Shown in pieces: positions 1 through 8,979 of a DNA stretch of 64,000 nt. The DNA comes from Micromonospora lupini. Lineage in GTDB: Bacteria; Actinomycetota; Actinomycetes; Mycobacteriales; Micromonosporaceae. The notes under the pieces were generated by a model. That model searched no databases. It was not told the DNA's origin and was given only the letters and a program-made list of their open reading frames with translations. Within the stretch, counting starts at the first letter, position 1. Each line of letters opens with the position of its first letter. The stretch spans positions 558,001-622,000 of the forward strand of contig NZ_JAPENL010000003.1 of NCBI RefSeq assembly GCF_026342015.1, given 5' to 3'. A program made the position numbers and the translations under genes.

Positions 1-2458
1 CGGCGAAGCCGGCGATCTGGGTCTCACGCGCGGTCAGCCCCGCCACAGTCGCCGGGTTCCCGTGCACCGCCGCGCCCAGGCGGGCACGCAGGTCGACGGC
101 GAGCCGGACGCTGTCGGTGGTGACGGCCTGCCGGCCGAGTTCGTCGGCGACCTTCAACGCCTCGCCCGTCATGTTCAGGTCCACGAGGCGGTGGGCGTGT
201 TCGAGCATCACTGTCGGGTTGCGGCCCGCCAACGCGATCACCGCCCGCCCGGCGGCGACGAGCCGCTCGGCGTCCACGTACCCGATGGCCTCGGCGATAC
301 GGCCCGCGTAACGCGCGGGACCGGCGACCGGGTCCAGGTGTGCGGCGTAGATGAGGTAGCCCAGCTCCACAAGCCAGCAGCCGGAGGCGTGGGCGACGAC
401 GATCGCCTCGTTCATCAGCTGTCCCGCCCGCACCCGACGGCCGGCCGCCGCGGCGATCGCGGCAAGCGCCCACGGCCGCAGTCCCGGTACGAGCGCGACC
501 GCGTCGACGGGATGGTCCCGCAGCACCGCCTCGGCCTCGTCCGGACGGCCGTCCTCGGCCAGGGTGACGGCGAGCCAGCCGGTGGCTTCGGAGCGGAACA
601 TCCCGGTGCCGCCGGCCTGCTGTGCGACCGCGTCCCGGAGCCGGCTGATGGCTCCCGCCCGGTCGCCACTGACCCGCTGGGCGTACCCGTCGAAGAGGGG
701 CCAGGCGGTGTGCGACAGACCGGAGACGAGCGGGTCCGGCGGCAACGGCCAGCGGCCGGCGGCCGGGTCTGTGACCGGACCGGTCGGAATGGGCTGCCGC
801 CACAGCTCGGCCAACGCCAGCGCCGCCCCGGCCATGCCCCGGACCTGCGGCAACGCCGACGAGCCGGACCGCTCGACCGCGGCGACCACCGCACGGCCCA
901 CACGTACCGCCTCCTCGGTGCGGCCGGTCAGCACCAGCGCGGCGACCGACGCCAGGGTGACCCGCAGGTGCGCGCCGCGGGGCAGCGACTCCCCTAACAG
1001 ATCCCGTGCGCGGTGCAGCGCCCGCCCGGCCTCGCCGCTGAACAACTGGACGACAACCCCGACCGCGGCAAGCTCCGCCCGCCCGGCCAGGTCACCGGCC
1101 GCCTCGGCGTCCGCGCGCAGTCGCCGCAGATCGTCGTACGCCTGCCGTGGCTCGCGCCCGACCCAGGTGCGGTGTCCGGCCAGCGCCGTTCCCACAGTCA
1201 CCCGGGCGGCCCGGTCGCCGACCGCCTCGGCGTCCCGCTCGGCGGCCCGCAGTGTCTCGTACGCCTCGACGGCGCGGCCCTGCTCGACGAGGGCGGCGCT
1301 GAGCGCGACCGCCGCCGAGGCTCCGCCGCCCTCCTGCCAGGCACGCCGGGCCAGTTGTTCCGAGGCGGCCGGGTCGGCGTACAGGCAGAGGCTGGCCGAC
1401 CTGACCAGCTCCGGCGGGCCGATCGGTTGCCCGGCGTGCACCGCCCAGAGGGCGCTTGCCATCTCGTGTGTGCCGTGCAGGGTCGTCTGCCGTGTGCTGG
1501 TCAGCAGCGCGGCGGACACGCGCCGACGCCGCGCGGGCGACATCCGCCGACGAACCGCGGCGCCGAGCATCGGATCACGCAACCGCACCAGGATCTGCTG
1601 CCCGCGCTCCTCGCTGCGGACCATGCCGAGCTGTTCGAGATCGGCGAGCAGTTCCGGCGACGCGGCGGCCTCCACGACGGACAGCGGCAGCGGCCCACCC
1701 AGCGCCAGCGCGGCCAGCGCCTCCTCGCCGGTGCGGCCGATTCCCTCCAGTTCCCGGTCGAGCAGGTCGGCCACCTGCGCCGGCACCGCCAGGACGGCAC
1801 GCCAGCGCCACTGGTCGGTGTCGCGCACCAGCGAACCGACCTCCCGCCCGTGGTCGATCAACGCCACCGCGAGATGCGGCAGTCCGCCCGTCCACTGCCA
1901 CAGCAGCTGGGTGGTGGATCGACTGACCGGGCCTGCCAACAGCTCCTCGGCAAGCGCGCCGACCTCGGCCTCGGCCAGGGCGGGCACCATCAGCCGCGGC
2001 AGTCCCGCGTCCTTCCACAGCGCGACGACCGCGTCCGGGGCCGAAACCCCCGACCGGACGGTGACCACGGCGCGGACGGCACGGGCCTGGACGAGACCGA
2101 GCAGCACGCCTGCGGACGGCCCGTCGAGCAGATGGGCGTCGTCGATGACCAGGACCGGGGTACGGGTGGCGCCGCACCGCTGCGCCAGGCTGGCCCGCAC
2201 GGTGCTGTGCACGAGGGCCGGGTGCAGGGCGGGGTGGCCGCCGGCGAGGAGTTGACCGAGCGCGCCGAAGGGCACCGCCTTGCTCGCCTCGGTGGCGGTG
2301 ATCCACACGGCGGCGAAGAGCCGGGGCGTCAGGTCGGCGACGACAGCCCGGGCGAGGGCGGTGCGGCCGACCCCCGCCGGACCGATGAGGACGGCGCCGT
2401 CGGCCCGCACCAGCGCGGTGCGGGCCTCCGCGAGCAGGCCGTCACGCCCCGTCAGCAT
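1..2458 (-). CDS. LAL-type LuxR family transcriptional regulator with AAA ATPase (3' end cut by window)
   Basis: Reading the minus strand from the ATG at 2458 gives an open frame to the window edge. It begins MLTGRDGLL, followed by a Walker A motif GPAGVGRT (about residues 25-32) and a Walker B-like LVIDDAH. The long middle is Ala/Leu/Arg rich and looks helical, as in the TPR-like region of LAL regulators. The last readable residues, GLTARETQIAGFA, are the start of a LuxR/GerE helix-turn-helix (L-T-x-R-E). The C-terminal DNA-binding domain therefore continues beyond base 1. About 819 residues are visible; the family is usually 850-1000. The regulated target cannot be read here. The gene is divergent from the rtcB-like gene. 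The ribosome binding site is weak (GGGA just before ATG). The opposite-strand open frames here are shadows. Confidence 0.85.
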   Translation of the reverse strand, partial: MLTGRDGLLAEARTALVRADGAVLIGPAGVGRTALARAVVADLTPRLFAAVWITATEASKAVPFGALGQLLAGGHPALHPALVHSTVRASLAQRCGATRTPVLVIDDAHLLDGPSAGVLLGLVQARAVRAVVTVRSGVSAPDAVVALWKDAGLPRLMVPALAEAEVGALAEELLAGPVSRSTTQLLWQWTGGLPHLAVALIDHGREVGSLVRDTDQWRWRAVLAVPAQVADLLDRELEGIGRTGEEALAALALGGPLPLSVVEAAASPELLADLEQLGMVRSEERGQQILVRLRDPMLGAAVRRRMSPARRRRVSAALLTSTRQTTLHGTHEMASALWAVHAGQPIGPPELVRSASLCLYADPAASEQLARRAWQEGGGASAAVALSAALVEQGRAVEAYETLRAAERDAEAVGDRAARVTVGTALAGHRTWVGREPRQAYDDLRRLRADAEAAGDLAGRAELAAVGVVVQLFSGEAGRALHRARDLLGESLPRGAHLRVTLASVAALVLTGRTEEAVRVGRAVVAAVERSGSSALPQVRGMAGAALALAELWRQPIPTGPVTDPAAGRWPLPPDPLVSGLSHTAWPLFDGYAQRVSGDRAGAISRLRDAVAQQAGGTGMFRSEATGWLAVTLAEDGRPDEAEAVLRDHPVDAVALVPGLRPWALAAIAAAAGRRVRAGQLMNEAIVVAHASGCWLVELGYLIYAAHLDPVAGPARYAGRIAEAIGYVDAERLVAAGRAVIALAGRNPTVMLEHAHRLVDLNMTGEALKVADELGRQAVTTDSVRLAVDLRARLGAAVHGNPATVAGLTARETQIAGFA

Positions 2459-2731
2459 TCCCGGATGATGACCCGCCCCCTCGCCCGCGGACCATCATCC
2501 ATCCGACACATGTCACTCGGCGGCAATCGTGCCTGGCCAGCCGCTTCCGTGCGGCCGGACAGGCGTGGGCCCCGGTCGATAATCGGTTGCCACAGCCGAC
2601 GGGCGTCGCCAGAGTGGTGCCCATGACGTACTGACGGACACCACCTGAGCACCGCGCCGAGGCCGTTTCGCCGAGCCGACCGGCGCCGTATTGCCGTCCG
2701 TCCCTTTCGCTTGAACGAGAAGTGAGCGTCG

Positions 2732-3919
2732 TTGTCTGAGCACCACTCCCCTCGGGAGTCCCTGTTCCCGTCCGCCCCGGCCACCGTCGCCGTGTTCGCG
2801 TCCCCCTCCAGTTGGATCGAGTCCGCAGCCCTGGACCAGTGTCGGCGGGTCGCCGCCCTCGACGGCATGATCCACGTTGCCGGCATGCCGGACCTGCACC
2901 CGGGCAAGGGCGCCCCGATCGGCGCGGCCATGGCGTCGACCGTGCTGTACCCGTTCCTGGTGGGCTCCGACATCGGCTGCGGTATCGCGGTGTTCCCCAT
3001 TCGACTCCGGCGCGTCGTACCCGAGCGGCTGGCTGCCCGGTTCCCCGACCTCGACCGCGCGCTCGACCCGGAGCGGGACGCCGACGACAGGGCCTGGGCC
3101 GTCGTCGCGGGCGACGTTCCCGCCGGTCATCTGGACGGTCTCGGCACGGTCGGCCGGGGCAACCACTTCGTCGAGCTGGCACGCGTGGACACCGTCTTCG
3201 CACCGGACCACGCGCACCGGCTCGGGCTGAGCACCGGTGACCTCGTCCTCGTCGTGCACAGCGGCTCGCGGGGCCTGGGCGAGCGGATCCTGCGGACGCA
3301 CACCGAGGCGCACGGGGCGGGCCCCGCCGCGGATCCGGCCGACTACCTGGCCCGGCACGACGAGGCGGTGCGCTGGGGCTCGCTCAACCGACGGCTGCTT
3401 GCCGCCCGGGTCGCGTACGCCCTGGGGGCCGAGCCGACCGAGCCTGTCGTCGACCAGTGCCACAACCTGGTCGAGGTACGCGACGGCGTCTACCTGCACC
3501 GCAAGGGGGCGGCGCCCGGCGACGGCCGCGACGTGCTCGTCGCCGGCACGCGGGGCACCGCGTCGTACCTCGTGGCCGCCCATTCCGGGGCGGACGCCAA
3601 CCACTCGGTGGCGCACGGCGCGGGCCGCAAGATGTCCCGCGCCGACGCGTTGCACCGGGGCCGGGCCAAGCACACGGTCGAGGAGCTGCGGCGTACGCCT
3701 GTGGGTTCCCTGGTGGTCTGCGGCGACCGCCAGTTGCTCTTCGAGGAGGCGCCCACGGCGTACAAGCGGATCGAGCAGGTGATCGGCGATCTCGTCGAGC
3801 ACCGGCTCGCCACGCCTGTGGCCACCACGATCCCCCTGGTCACCTACAAGACGCCGGACGCGGGAAACGCATCGCGGTCGGATCGGCGCGACAAGCCCCG
3901 CGGGCGGGGTCGGTCGTGA
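2732..3919 (+). CDS. rtcB: RtcB-family RNA ligase (RtcB2-type, PrfH-associated)
   Basis: 395 residues, shorter than housekeeping RtcB (about 410-480). RtcB ligases join 3'-phosphate or cyclic phosphate RNA ends to 5'-OH ends using GTP and Mn2+. Visible family motifs, in order: PDLHPGKG, VGSDIGCG (metal-binding Asp and Cys), NHFVEL, VHSGSRGLGE, CHNLVE, and HGAGRKMSR near the C terminus, where the GMP-accepting His lies. The next gene is peptide release factor H and overlaps the stop by GTGA. In known systems this pairing (RtcB2-PrfH) repairs rRNA cut in the decoding centre by ribotoxins, which is the most likely role here. The TTG start at 2732 is chosen because the reading matches family starts; the upstream AGAAGTGAG is a modest ribosome binding site. 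A GTG seven bases earlier is out of frame. Confidence 0.9.
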   Translation: MSEHHSPRESLFPSAPATVAVFASPSSWIESAALDQCRRVAALDGMIHVAGMPDLHPGKGAPIGAAMASTVLYPFLVGSDIGCGIAVFPIRLRRVVPERLAARFPDLDRALDPERDADDRAWAVVAGDVPAGHLDGLGTVGRGNHFVELARVDTVFAPDHAHRLGLSTGDLVLVVHSGSRGLGERILRTHTEAHGAGPAADPADYLARHDEAVRWGSLNRRLLAARVAYALGAEPTEPVVDQCHNLVEVRDGVYLHRKGAAPGDGRDVLVAGTRGTASYLVAAHSGADANHSVAHGAGRKMSRADALHRGRAKHTVEELRRTPVGSLVVCGDRQLLFEEAPTAYKRIEQVIGDLVEHRLATPVATTIPLVTYKTPDAGNASRSDRRDKPRGRGRS

Positions 3920-4578
3920 GCGCGCAGCTGCTGCTGTCCGCCGGCCGTGGCCCGCGGGAGTGCGCCTGGGCGCTCGCCCAACTCCTGCGCCGCCTTGAGG
4001 ACGACGCCACCCGGCGGGGCGTAACGGTCCAGCGGGTCCACGTGGTGCCCGGTGACCGGCCCGGCACCTACCGGTCGGCGCTGATCCGGATGTCCGGCGC
4101 CGACGTCGAGGCGTTCGCCACCTCCTGGACGGGCACGCTCTGCTGGCAGGCGCCCAGCCCCTACCGGACGAGCGCCGGTCGGAAGAACTGGTACGTGACA
4201 GCTCAGCCGCCGCCCAGCGACGCGCCGACGACGACGTTCGCCGAGGCCGACGTCGACGTCGTCGGGTGCCGCACCGGCGGTCCCGGCGGCCAGCACCGCA
4301 ACAAGGCCAGCACTGCGGTACGCGCCACCCACCGCCCCTCGGGTCTCGTCGTGGTGGTGGACGACGAACGGCAGTTCAGCCTCAACCGGCGCATCGCCCT
4401 GCACCTGCTACGGCAGCGTGTCGAGCGCGGCGACGAGGCGGCCCGCCGCGCGGTCACCACCGCCCGCCGGCGTATCCACGACGACCTCGTGCGGGGCGAC
4501 CCGACCCGCACCGAACGCCCGGAACCAGCGGCCGCGCCGAGCCGGCGGCGGCGTGGACGGCCAGCCTCCGGCCGCTGA
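3916..4578 (+). CDS. prfH: Peptide chain release factor H
   Basis: 220 residues from a GTG that overlaps the rtcB stop codon (GTGA), implying translational coupling. The catalytic loop of class I release factors is present as GGPGGQHRNK (about residues 120-129), with the GGQ that enters the peptidyl transferase centre. The protein lacks the long codon-recognition domain 2 of RF1/RF2, as expected for RF-H. The C-terminal tail is very Arg/Pro rich (PSRRRRGRPASGR). The predicted role is to release stalled peptides from damaged ribosomes so that the partner ligase can reseal the rRNA. The alternative, a YaeJ/ArfB-type rescue factor, is less likely because of length and the operon partner. Confidence 0.9.
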   Translation: MSAQLLLSAGRGPRECAWALAQLLRRLEDDATRRGVTVQRVHVVPGDRPGTYRSALIRMSGADVEAFATSWTGTLCWQAPSPYRTSAGRKNWYVTAQPPPSDAPTTTFAEADVDVVGCRTGGPGGQHRNKASTAVRATHRPSGLVVVVDDERQFSLNRRIALHLLRQRVERGDEAARRAVTTARRRIHDDLVRGDPTRTERPEPAAAPSRRRRGRPASGR

Positions 4579-4580
4579 AG

Positions 4581-4683
4581 GGTCCGGTCGGTCGCTGAGG
4601 ACATCCGGTCGCTGAGAGTCCGGTCGCTCGGTGCTGGGAGGTCCGGTCGCCGGGTGCTGGGGCGCCCGGTCGCCGGGTGCGCG
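4581..4683. repeat. Degenerate tandem repeat, TCCGGTCGCTGAG-like unit
   Basis: About five imperfect copies of a 15-23 bp unit built on TCCGGTCG(C) follow one another directly after prfH, for example at 4583, 4604, 4619, 4642 and 4665. The copies drift from GTCGCTGAG to GTCGCCGGGTGCTGG. With the operator at 4731 this accounts for the 322 bp gap before the next gene. No hairpin of note was seen. Confidence 0.6.
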
Positions 4684-4730
4684 CCGGGTCGTCGGCGCGA
4701 GGGGTTGCGGGCGCGTCGAGCGACGCCGTA

Positions 4731-4744
4731 TGTTAGCGATCACA
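4731..4744. promoter_or_regulatory. LacI-type operator, TGTTAGCGATCACA
   Basis: This imperfect palindrome matches the ideal TGTTAGCGCTAACA at 12 of 14 positions. It lies 157 bp upstream of the secreted family-43-like gene. Near-identical sites occur at 18928, 25083, 25183, 43681 and 43924, each upstream of a carbohydrate-active enzyme gene. Confidence 0.5.
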
Positions 4745-4900
4745 TCGATAGAGTCTGATGGAATGCGCGCCCCTGCGGAGCCGTCGCAGCAGGTCGGCCG
4801 AGCCGCGGCACGGGCGCCGGTCACCGCCGCCCCACCCCACCGCCGCTCCGCCCCACCGCCGCCCCACCCCACCCCGTCCCGCCGCAGAAAGGCCACCGCC

Positions 4901-6286
4901 GTGCCTCTGACCCGACGCGCGTTCACCCTGGGCGCACTGTCCACCGCTGCCGCCGCCACCGGCGCGCTGACCCTCCCCCGCACGGCCCTCGCCGCGCCGA
5001 ACACCTGTTACGCGATGGCCTACTTCACCGAGTCGCCGCAGGCTCTGGGCGCGGACTACGGCCTGCACCTCGCCGTCAGCCGCGACGGTCTCAACTGGAC
5101 CCCGCTGAACCAGAACAACCCAGTCGTCACGCCGACCGCCGGCCAGCTGGGCCTGCGGGACCCGTTCGTGTTCCGCAGGACCGACGGCACCTTCGTGGTA
5201 CTGGCCACGGACCTCAAGGGCACCAACTGGAACCAGACCAGCCAGTACCTGCACGTCTGGGACTCGACCGACCTGACCAGCTTCACCGGCTACCGGCGGA
5301 TCCGGATGCACACCCTGAACACCCACACGTGGGCGCCCACCGCCTTCTGGGACGCCGCCCGCGGGCAGTACGCCATCGTCTACTCGGCGAACAACGGCCA
5401 GGACGTGTTCCTGGTCAACTACACGAGCGACTTCCGGACGGTCAGCTCGCCGCAGGTGTTCTTCAGCCCGGGTTTCGGCGTCCTCGACGGCGATGTCGTG
5501 GTGGACGGCGGCACCACCTACCTCTACTACAAGAACCTCGCCAACGGGAACCTCTACGGCGCCCGGTCCAGCACCGGCACGCCGAACAGCTTCACCACGT
5601 ACACCTCCGGGCTCCTCCAGGGCAGCGGCATCGAGGCGCCGCTGCTGGTCAAGGCGGTCGACGGCAGCGGCTGGCGCCTGTGGGGCGACTCGTACAGCCC
5701 GATCAACAACGACTTCTACGCCTGGTCGACCACAGCCATCGGGGGCAACTCCTGGACGCCGCTGAACCAGCGCGACTACACCCCACCGCTGAACGCGAAG
5801 CACGGGTCGATGACCGGGATCACCGACGCGGAGTACAACGGCCTCGTCTCGCGGTGGGGAACGCCGAACTGGGTCCGGCTGAAGTCCTCCAACCTGCCCG
5901 ACCGTTACGTGCGGCACTACAACTACGTGGCCCGCGTCGACACGTACCCGTTCGACCCGTACCAGGATCAGCTCTGGCGGATGGTTTCCGGTCTCGCCGA
6001 CTCCGCCGGGGTGTCGTTCGAGTCGGTGAACAAGCCCGGCTACTTCCTGCGTCACTACAACTACGAGGTCCGGCTGGAGGTCAACGACAACAGCTCCGTG
6101 TTCCGCGCCGACGCGACCTTCTACCGCACCGCCGGCCTGGCCGACGCCGCGTGGACGTCGTTCCGCTCCTACAACTTCCCGACCCGCTACCTGCGACACG
6201 CCAACTACCTGCTGCGCATCGACCCGCTGAGCGCCGGTTCCAGCGCCGCCGAGCGGCAGGACGCCACCTTCCGGATCACCTCGTAG
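4901..6286 (+). CDS. Secreted GH43-like arabinofuranosidase with C-terminal AbfB (CBM42) domain
   Basis: 461 residues. The GTG start at 4901 has AGAAAGG eight bases upstream; longer in-frame starts lack a leader. The N terminus TRRAFTLG followed by an Ala-rich hydrophobic stretch ending ALAA is a Tat signal peptide. Residues about 35-310 look like a five-bladed propeller of the GH43 kind (DYGLHLAVSRDGLNW, LRDPFVFRRTDG, GDVVVDGGTTYLYY). From about 315 the repeats YVRHYNYVARVD, YFLRHYNYEVRLE and YLRHANYLLRID are the beta-trefoil of an arabinose-binding AbfB/CBM42 domain. Predicted role: extracellular removal of arabinose from arabinoxylan or arabinan. Exact specificity cannot be set from sequence. 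An operator-like palindrome lies upstream at 4731. Confidence 0.85.
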   Translation: MPLTRRAFTLGALSTAAAATGALTLPRTALAAPNTCYAMAYFTESPQALGADYGLHLAVSRDGLNWTPLNQNNPVVTPTAGQLGLRDPFVFRRTDGTFVVLATDLKGTNWNQTSQYLHVWDSTDLTSFTGYRRIRMHTLNTHTWAPTAFWDAARGQYAIVYSANNGQDVFLVNYTSDFRTVSSPQVFFSPGFGVLDGDVVVDGGTTYLYYKNLANGNLYGARSSTGTPNSFTTYTSGLLQGSGIEAPLLVKAVDGSGWRLWGDSYSPINNDFYAWSTTAIGGNSWTPLNQRDYTPPLNAKHGSMTGITDAEYNGLVSRWGTPNWVRLKSSNLPDRYVRHYNYVARVDTYPFDPYQDQLWRMVSGLADSAGVSFESVNKPGYFLRHYNYEVRLEVNDNSSVFRADATFYRTAGLADAAWTSFRSYNFPTRYLRHANYLLRIDPLSAGSSAAERQDATFRITS

Positions 6287-6294
6287 GCGCGGGC

Positions 6295-7188
6295 TCAGAC
6301 CTCCAGGACCGCGTCGGCGAACGCCCGGGGCGCCTCCTGGGGCAGGTTGTGCCCGATGCCGCCGCCGACGGTCCGGTGCTCGTACCGGCCGGCGAACTGC
6401 TTACCGTAGACACTGGGATCCAGGTGGGGCGCGCCGTTGGCGTCCCCCTCCAGGCTGATGCTGGGCACCGTGATCGTCGGCTTGGCGGCCAGGCGCTTCT
6501 CCACCTCGTCGTACTGCGGTTCGCCCTCGGCGAGGGCCAGCCGCCAGCGATAGTTGTGGATCACGACGTCGACGTGGTCGGGGTTGTCGAACGCGGCGGC
6601 GCTGCGCTCGAAGGTCGCGTCGTCGAACGTCCACCGCGGCGACGCGGTCTGCCAGATCAGCCGGGCGAAGTCGCGGCGGTTCTTGTCGTACCCCTGCCGC
6701 CCGCGCTCGGTGGCGAAGTAGTACTGGTACCACCAGGAGAACTCGGCCTTCGGCGGCAGCGGCGTCCGGCCCGATTCCTGGCCGTCGATCAGATAGCCGC
6801 TGACCGACACCAGACCCCGGCAGCGCTCCGGCCACAGGGCGGCCACGACATCGGCCGTACGCGCGCCCCAGTCGAACCCGGCCAGCTTCGCGCTGTCGAT
6901 GTCCAGGGCGTCCATGAGTGCGACGAGGTCGAGCCCCAGGGCCGCCGGTTCGCCGTTGCGCAGGGCGTCGTCGGACCGGAACCTCGTCGTGCCGAAACCC
7001 CGCAGGTACGGCACGACGACCCGGTGGCCTGCGCCGGTGAGCAGCGGCACGACGTCGGCGAAGCTGTGGATGTCGTACGGCCAGCCGTGCAGGAGGATCA
7101 CCGGGGCGCCGTCGGCCGGGCCGGCGTCCACGTATCCGACGTTCAGGACCCCGGCGTCGATCTGTCGCACGTCATCGAACAATGCCAT
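6295..7188 (-). CDS. Alpha/beta hydrolase, epoxide hydrolase-like
   Basis: 297 residues from ATG 7188, with GAGGGGGA about 11 bases upstream. The fold is read from LLHGWPYDIHSF (oxyanion loop HGWP) and GFDWGART, where Asp replaces Ser as nucleophile, as in epoxide hydrolases and haloalkane dehalogenases. The catalytic His is in the C-terminal GGGIGHNLPQEAP. There is no signal peptide, so it is cytoplasmic. It converges with the arabinofuranosidase gene with an 8 bp gap. The substrate is unknown; the Trp after the nucleophile fits the epoxide hydrolase/dehalogenase group. Confidence 0.85.
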   Translation of the reverse strand: MALFDDVRQIDAGVLNVGYVDAGPADGAPVILLHGWPYDIHSFADVVPLLTGAGHRVVVPYLRGFGTTRFRSDDALRNGEPAALGLDLVALMDALDIDSAKLAGFDWGARTADVVAALWPERCRGLVSVSGYLIDGQESGRTPLPPKAEFSWWYQYYFATERGRQGYDKNRRDFARLIWQTASPRWTFDDATFERSAAAFDNPDHVDVVIHNYRWRLALAEGEPQYDEVEKRLAAKPTITVPSISLEGDANGAPHLDPSVYGKQFAGRYEHRTVGGGIGHNLPQEAPRAFADAVLEV

Positions 7189-7278
7189 GGAACGGGTCCC
7201 CCTCTTCGCCTGATCTCCGCTGTCGCCATGCGGCCCCGGACCACCGGCCCAGCCCCGAAAGCGTAGGGAGCCGCGAGC

Positions 7279-7321
7279 CGCCCGACAGCGGGTTGCGCAA
7301 GAACGGCAGTGCTGTCGGGCG
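7279..7321. promoter_or_regulatory. Inverted repeat upstream of PIG-L gene
   Basis: Perfect 11 bp arms CGCCCGACAGC and GCTGTCGGGCG are separated by 21 bases. A TAGAAT hexamer that could be a -10 box follows at 7328-7333. The repeat could be an operator for either divergent gene (hydrolase at 7188, deacetylase at 7391). It is not followed by a T-run, so a terminator is less likely. Confidence 0.4.
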
Positions 7322-7390
7322 AATGGCTAGAATGCGTCCCCGAACAGGACACTCGCCGTGCGTGCGCGACCCTGGTCGTAGGGTGATGGC

Positions 7391-8218
7391 ATGGCTGAGC
7401 GATCCCTGACCCTGATGGCGGTGCACGCCCACCCCGACGACGAGGCGACGAGCACAGGTGGCGTCCTTGCCCGGTATGCCGCCGAAGGCGTCACGACGGT
7501 CCTCGTGACCTGCACCGACGGGCGGTGCGGCGACGGCCCCGGCGGGGTCAAGCCCGGCGAGCCCGGCCACGACCCGGCCGCCGTCGTGGCGATGCGTCAG
7601 ACCGAGCTGGAGGCCAGCTGCGCGACGTTGAAGGTCACCCACCTGGAGACTCTGGGCTACGCCGACTCGGGGATGATGGGGTGGTCGACGAACGACCAGC
7701 CCGGCTCCTTCTGGACGACGCCTGTGGCAGAGGCCGCGGACCGGCTCGCCGACCTCATCCGCCGCTACCGGCCGGACGTCATCGTCACCTACGACGAGAA
7801 CGGCTTCTACGGCCACCCGGACCACATCCAGGCGCACCGCATCACCATGGCCGCCGTCGCGCAGACCGACGTCCCCGCGAAGGTCTACTGGACCACCGTG
7901 CCGCGGACGGCGTTCACCGAGTTCGGCCGGATCATGAAGGAGCTGGGCGTCGAGTGGGCCGAGCCGGACCCGTCGTCCGGCGAGCCCGAGCTGGGGCTGC
8001 CCGACGACGAGATCACCACCTGGGTCGACACGCGGAGCTACGGCGCGCAGAAGTTCGAGGCGCTTGCCGCGCACGCCAGCCAGACCGAGAACATCTTCTT
8101 CCTCCAGCTGGGCCAGGAGCGGTTCACCGAGCTGATGGGCAGGGAGACCTTCGTCCGGGTGCGGGACACCACCGACGCGCCGGTGCCCGAGGACGACCTC
8201 TTCGCCGGCCTGCGCTGA
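7391..8218 (+). CDS. PIG-L/LmbE family zinc deacetylase (MshB/Mca-like)
   Basis: 275 residues. The zinc motif HAHPDDE (residues 12-18) and the later GHPDHIQAH carry the metal ligands of the PIG-L family. This family includes MshB (GlcNAc-Ins deacetylase of mycothiol synthesis) and Mca (mycothiol S-conjugate amidase). The length and the GGVKPGEPGHDP insert suit this actinobacterial group. Whether this copy acts in mycothiol metabolism or on another N-acetyl sugar cannot be decided. ATG 7391 is used; another ATG at 7386 is out of frame. Confidence 0.85.
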   Translation: MAERSLTLMAVHAHPDDEATSTGGVLARYAAEGVTTVLVTCTDGRCGDGPGGVKPGEPGHDPAAVVAMRQTELEASCATLKVTHLETLGYADSGMMGWSTNDQPGSFWTTPVAEAADRLADLIRRYRPDVIVTYDENGFYGHPDHIQAHRITMAAVAQTDVPAKVYWTTVPRTAFTEFGRIMKELGVEWAEPDPSSGEPELGLPDDEITTWVDTRSYGAQKFEALAAHASQTENIFFLQLGQERFTELMGRETFVRVRDTTDAPVPEDDLFAGLR

Positions 8219-8262
8219 CTGCGCGTACCCACGCCCGACGGCGGGACCGCTACCGTTGCCGG

Positions 8263-8907
8263 GTGCGGGTGGTGGTGGCGGAGGACCTGGTGTTGTTGCG
8301 GGACGGGTTGATCCGGCTGTTGGAGGCCCACGGCTTCGAGGTGGTCGCCGCCGTGGGCAGCGGGCCGGACCTGCTCACCGAACTCGTCGCGCGGCGCCCC
8401 GACGTGGCAGTCGTCGACGTGCGGCTGCCGCCGACGTACACCGATGAGGGTCTGCGGGCCGCGCTCGCGGCGCGGGCCGAGGTGCCGGGGCTGCCGGTGC
8501 TGGTGCTCTCGCAGTACGTGGAGCGGCTGTACGCGCGGGAGCTGCTCGCCGACGGTCACGGCGGGATCGGCTACCTGCTCAAGGACCGGGTGTCCGACCT
8601 CGGCGAGTTCGTCGCCGCGGTCCGAAGGGTCGCCGCCGGCGGCACCGCGCTCGACCCGACAGTGGTGGCGAAGCTGCTCGACAGCCGGACGCGGGTGCTG
8701 CCCCTGGACCGGTTGACGCCCCGCGAGCGGGAGGTGCTCGGGCAGATGGCGCAGGGCCGGTCCAACGCGGCGATCGGCGCGGCCCTGTTCATCACGGAGA
8801 AGGCCGTCGCGAAGCACACCAACAGCATCTTCGCCAAGCTCGGGCTGCAGTCGTCCGAGGACGACAACAGGCGCGTCCTCGCCGTCCTCGCCTACCTCGA
8901 CGCATAG
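8263..8907 (+). CDS. NarL/FixJ-type response regulator
   Basis: 214 residues. The receiver domain (1-120) has the acidic pair E7/D8, phosphoacceptor D52 in VVDVRLPP and Lys in YLLKDRVSD. The C-terminal LuxR-type helix-turn-helix reads LTPREREVLGQMAQGRSNAAI. The GTG start at 8263 fits the conserved VRVVVAED opening. A TACCGT hexamer 7-12 bases before it suggests a leaderless transcript. The likely partner kinase is at 10149, separated by a DUF418 membrane protein, so the three genes probably form one signalling operon. Confidence 0.92.
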   Translation: MRVVVAEDLVLLRDGLIRLLEAHGFEVVAAVGSGPDLLTELVARRPDVAVVDVRLPPTYTDEGLRAALAARAEVPGLPVLVLSQYVERLYARELLADGHGGIGYLLKDRVSDLGEFVAAVRRVAAGGTALDPTVVAKLLDSRTRVLPLDRLTPREREVLGQMAQGRSNAAIGAALFITEKAVAKHTNSIFAKLGLQSSEDDNRRVLAVLAYLDA

Positions 8908-8979
8908 GGGTACTGGTACCACCACGGGAGGGGTTCCAGGCTCCTCGAAACGGGTCTCGTCGGCGACGAGCCTGAGGAC

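Noticed and set aside
564..2626. Long plus-strand open frames across the first 2.6 kb
   Set aside because: The minus strand reads as one LAL regulator with Walker A and LuxR motifs; the plus-strand frames are Arg/Ala/Pro-rich shadows without domains.
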